Assembly (NCBI GenBank): GCA_028355015.1
Contig: JAOMRN010000002.1
Location: 62,001-126,000, forward strand
From: MGIIb-O2 sp002494975
GTDB taxonomy: Archaea; Thermoplasmatota; Poseidoniia; Poseidoniales; Thalassarchaeaceae
Direction: 5' to 3'
DNA length: 64,000 nt
Shown: in pieces, positions 61,433-64,000 of the stretch
How positions within the stretch are numbered: position 1 is the stretch's first letter
Layout: every line of letters begins with the position of its first letter
Program-made: the position numbers and the translations under genes
The notes under the pieces: generated by a model
The model's input: only the letters and a program-made list of their open reading frames with translations
Databases searched by the model: none
What the model was told of the DNA's origin: nothing

Positions 61433-62638
61433 TCATCGATATTGTAACTCAATTATGAAATGTTTAACCTCAGTGTTGTGAGTTTTCTCATTTTGTATAT
61501 CTGCAGTCCAATCACCAGGTAATTTACCTCGTATCGTGGAACCACTAAGTACCAGCCAAACACAACGATCATCCGAGTCACAATCTCCTGCATCTCTATT
61601 ATCCGCTCCAATCGCAGAAGTATTTGCTACTTCGTCATCAGTCTTATTGTAAACATAGATATCTAATATATTCTCTGAATCAACAGTTATTCCCCCTGCA
61701 CCATCGTCTTCCTTAGGATAAATTAATTTGAGTCGAAGGTAACGTATCCTATCTTCAGTTTCGGTATTGTATGATACGGGATACTCCCAAGACATGATTA
61801 TTGGATCGTTTCCTAAACGACGATCTATTTCAAAGTCTGACCAAACACCACGATAATTAACATAAATTTGCATCTTGGAGGAAGAGGTTAGACCATTATT
61901 ATCTACAACAGTCACACTTACGATCCATGCGCCTCCACTAATTGCTTCACCAGTAGAGGGTAAATTCTCCCATTCAATTACTTCTCCAGTAGCATCAATA
62001 TCATTCTCTAAATCGCCATCATTATCTGAATCGTAACTGGTATCTAAATCCCAATTCCATTCTACAATATATTCTTCAGCATAACAATCTGAATCATCAG
62101 GATCACAACCAGCCCATGAATCTGAAGCATCGAGAGTTATTTTTGTTGTAAATTCTACTGACTTATCACTTATTTCTTTATCTTCTTCACAAACCCAAAT
62201 TAAAACAAAGTTCCCTGCTGGCGCTGATTCCCCATCACAATCTTCGTCTTTGTGTGAACTAATATCTGCCTGAGGCTCCCTAGCATCTGGATCAATTATA
62301 TTAACAGTTTTCTTAGTTGTAGTTTCCAATGAACCATCGCTAACAGTTAGCTTTACGGAATATTCACCGTCTTGAACATAAGCATGGGTGGTTGTAAGAC
62401 CAGATCCGATGTTACCGTCACCAAAATTCCAAGTAAAAGTTAGGGGGTCTCCATCAGGATCACTAGAACCTGCTGCATTGAATGTTATTTCCTCCCCTGC
62501 ACGAATATTTGAATTCGGGTTCAGAGAAAACGTAGAGGAAGGTGCATTATTACCGCTAAAAGAGTCCAAACAACCTGCTAGGGGTGTACTAATCATCAAT
62601 AAAACCAACATAAATGCAAGTCCGTGAACGCGTGTCAT
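61433..62638 (-). CDS. PKD-domain lipoprotein
   Basis: 401 residues. Signal peptide with lipobox LAGC (Cys near 23), a Ser/Asn-rich linker, then a PKD domain (SSDPDGDPLTFTWNFGDG) to about residue 115. The remainder is a beta-rich, acidic domain with cysteine pairs (CDGES/CEED, CDPDDSDC, CDSDDRC) and a second PKD-like strand (WNWDLDTSYDSDNDGD). Extracellular, membrane-anchored, probably calcium binding; function unknown. Confidence 0.75.
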   Translation of the reverse strand: MTRVHGLAFMLVLLMISTPLAGCLDSFSGNNAPSSTFSLNPNSNIRAGEEITFNAAGSSDPDGDPLTFTWNFGDGNIGSGLTTTHAYVQDGEYSVKLTVSDGSLETTTKKTVNIIDPDAREPQADISSHKDEDCDGESAPAGNFVLIWVCEEDKEISDKSVEFTTKITLDASDSWAGCDPDDSDCYAEEYIVEWNWDLDTSYDSDNDGDLENDIDATGEVIEWENLPSTGEAISGGAWIVSVTVVDNNGLTSSSKMQIYVNYRGVWSDFEIDRRLGNDPIIMSWEYPVSYNTETEDRIRYLRLKLIYPKEDDGAGGITVDSENILDIYVYNKTDDEVANTSAIGADNRDAGDCDSDDRCVWLVLSGSTIRGKLPGDWTADIQNEKTHNTEVKHFIIELQYR

Positions 62639-62693
62639 CGTGACTTGCGTGACATCCTTGTTTCATCAAACCTACGGATTCCTGTAATAGAGA

Positions 62694-64000
62694 CTAAAAG
62701 TCAAATAAAGACTTCTGAGTTGAAGGATTCTTGGCATAATCTTTGAGTTGTGACTCATCAAATTTCAGTGCAGATGTAATGCGGCCAAGCGATTTCGCTA
62801 GTCGATTGACATAATATTGAGGATCAGGATCTGGTGCTTCACCACCTATTTCATCAACTAACCATGCTTTAACTTCCATTGGACTTGACTTGGAGTTTGT
62901 AATTATATAACCAACTTTCATTCCTGGTGTAAATTGCAGTCCGCGACTAATTCTTTCTTTAGCAGCTCTTACATATGGAAGACTGTCAGGATTTGCATAT
63001 ATCTTATTGAAAATCCATTTTCCTGATTTCTTATCCCAACTACCTTTACAACTTCGACTAACAATCAAATCTGAAGTTTCTACATTCCCATGATGGACAT
63101 CAGTAATTACAGATTTAGCTAAATCTATGGCGCCATCTTCATCACCCTCTAATATTAATTCAAACATTTCAGTCATTGTTTTACTTAGTATAGTAAATGA
63201 ATCAGTCCTTCTAACTTCGTAACCTCTTATCAATAATTCTTCACGTGGCCAAATAACTCTGCCTACGTATCTTTTCTTAGCGCCATGAGAGAAAAATGCA
63301 GATAGTGCTGTTTCGAACTCTAACTCCGCACCTTCTTTGGTAAATTGGTTAGCTAATTGTTTACCAAGTTTGATTGTTTCATCTTTCGCATTTTCCCATG
63401 CTAATAATTCAGGCCCTTCAACAGGTTTCTTAGCAGGGGTATTTTCTTCGGTGCGAGTACAAACAAATATAGAATCAGTATCCGAATAAACCACATCATA
63501 ACCATCTTTCTCTAAGTTAGATATTATTTCAGTAATATTATACCTAGCCCATTCAGTAATACTAGCACCTAATTTCTCATGTGTGAAACGATAAAAACTG
63601 GAAGCGAAAACACCGTAAAATGAATTCATTAGAATTTTTACCGCATATTGAAGTTGATCATTTAGAAATGCTTCATCTTCGTCACCTTTCTCAATGGCTT
63701 GAGCATATGCTTTCTTATATTTATCACGACTATCCATCAATCCTTGAAGTAACAAAGGAACAAGCCCCACTCTATCTTCTTTCGATAAATAACGTGTTTC
63801 AGTAACTGGAGAAATAAAATGACTAGGGTCTTTTTCGCCCTCTCGAATTAATGTTGTTGAACAGATATTATTAGAAATCATTATTGAAGGGTACATAGAT
63901 TTGAAATCAAGAACTGCTACCCAATTTTTGGTACCAGGTTCGACTTCATGGACATAACCACCTGCAATCTGTTCTCTTCTTCCAGTAGCTCTATTTGTTG
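62694..64000 (-). CDS. polB: DNA polymerase, family B (partial, N-terminus beyond window)
   Basis: 435 codons of the C-terminal half; the frame is open to the right edge. Motif A is LDFKSMYPSIM, motif B NSFYGVFASS and motif C VYSDTDSIF, all intact, so the polymerase palm is active-looking. The thumb follows (TPGMKVGYII). The last residues TQKSLFDF fit a PIP box (Q-x-x-L-x-x-F) for PCNA binding. The exonuclease domain lies outside the window. Confidence 0.95.
   Translation of the reverse strand, partial: TNRATGRREQIAGGYVHEVEPGTKNWVAVLDFKSMYPSIMISNNICSTTLIREGEKDPSHFISPVTETRYLSKEDRVGLVPLLLQGLMDSRDKYKKAYAQAIEKGDEDEAFLNDQLQYAVKILMNSFYGVFASSFYRFTHEKLGASITEWARYNITEIISNLEKDGYDVVYSDTDSIFVCTRTEENTPAKKPVEGPELLAWENAKDETIKLGKQLANQFTKEGAELEFETALSAFFSHGAKKRYVGRVIWPREELLIRGYEVRRTDSFTILSKTMTEMFELILEGDEDGAIDLAKSVITDVHHGNVETSDLIVSRSCKGSWDKKSGKWIFNKIYANPDSLPYVRAAKERISRGLQFTPGMKVGYIITNSKSSPMEVKAWLVDEIGGEAPDPDPQYYVNRLAKSLGRITSALKFDESQLKDYAKNPSTQKSLFDF

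Noticed and set aside
1..64000. CRISPR array, rRNA genes or insertion sequences
   Set aside because: No regularly spaced direct repeats, rRNA-like sequence, transposase ORF or terminal inverted repeats were noticed on reading.

Overview
This 64 kb window comes from an archaeal chromosome, most likely a marine Euryarchaeota/Thermoplasmatota lineage of the Ca. Poseidoniales (Marine Group II) type. Direct evidence is the archaeal set L7Ae, S28e, L24e, EF-1alpha, uS10, uS2, aIF5B/IF2, deoxyhypusine synthase, a GINS-like protein, family B DNA polymerase and geranylgeranyl reductase. These are mixed with bacterial-type genes (UvrB, a CcmF-like protein, a fused acyl-CoA enzyme, UbiD/UbiA) and large PKD/Ig-like surface proteins, a mix I associate with MGII. 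The lineage call is inference. The DNA is AT-rich, genes are dense, and many neighbours overlap as ATGA or TAATG.

Layout. 1-3.9 kb: a MacB-like ABC exporter (permease cut by the window start) and a DUF2237 protein. 3.9-6.3 kb: two divergent GT4 glycosyltransferases. 6.3-10.6 kb: an overlapping three-gene unit of secreted or membrane proteins with short Cys-His motifs. 10.6-12.7 kb: a fused 3-hydroxyacyl-CoA dehydrogenase/enoyl-CoA hydratase, followed on the other strand by two coupled micro-ORFs. 13.0-15.4 kb: three winged-helix regulators. 15.4-20.1 kb: a redox block (old-yellow-enzyme, GST-like, SDR, Kv-beta-like aldo-keto reductase) and tRNA-dihydrouridine synthase. 20.2-26.1 kb: uS2, a lipoprotein, FKBP, CcmF-like protein and geranylgeranyl reductase. 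26.2-32.3 kb: the tightly packed unit UbiD-UbiA-UvrB-deoxyhypusine synthase. 32.3-35.9 kb: a histone-H1-like mini-protein, an epimerase-like protein, a class III aminotransferase, a PRC-barrel-like protein and tRNA-Ile. 36.0-37.9 kb: PRPP synthetase and the L7Ae-S28e-L24e cluster.

37.9-46.8 kb is the striking part: an even more AT-rich accessory island sits between rpl24e and ndk-infB, genes that adjoin in many archaea. It carries a small acidic ORF, a MORN-repeat protein, a DNA methyltransferase, and, convergent to it, a compact operon ParB-like / SNF2 helicase / DUF3883 nuclease / BglII-like protein. A divergent zinc-finger, helical-repeat and HRDC-like protein completes the island. This looks like a restriction-modification-type defence system whose gene combination I cannot match to a named system, and whose BglII-like member appears to lack two catalytic residues.

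46.9-64 kb returns to core genes: NDK, aIF5B, MoxR, ParA-like ATPase, a coiled-coil protein, a zinc-ribbon protein, a heavy-metal P-type ATPase, an HAD phosphatase, tRNA-Leu, a GINS-like protein, a bleomycin-hydrolase-like peptidase, small ORFs, uS10-EF-1alpha, a PKD lipoprotein and the C-terminal part of family B DNA polymerase, which ends in a PIP-box-like motif and runs off the window.
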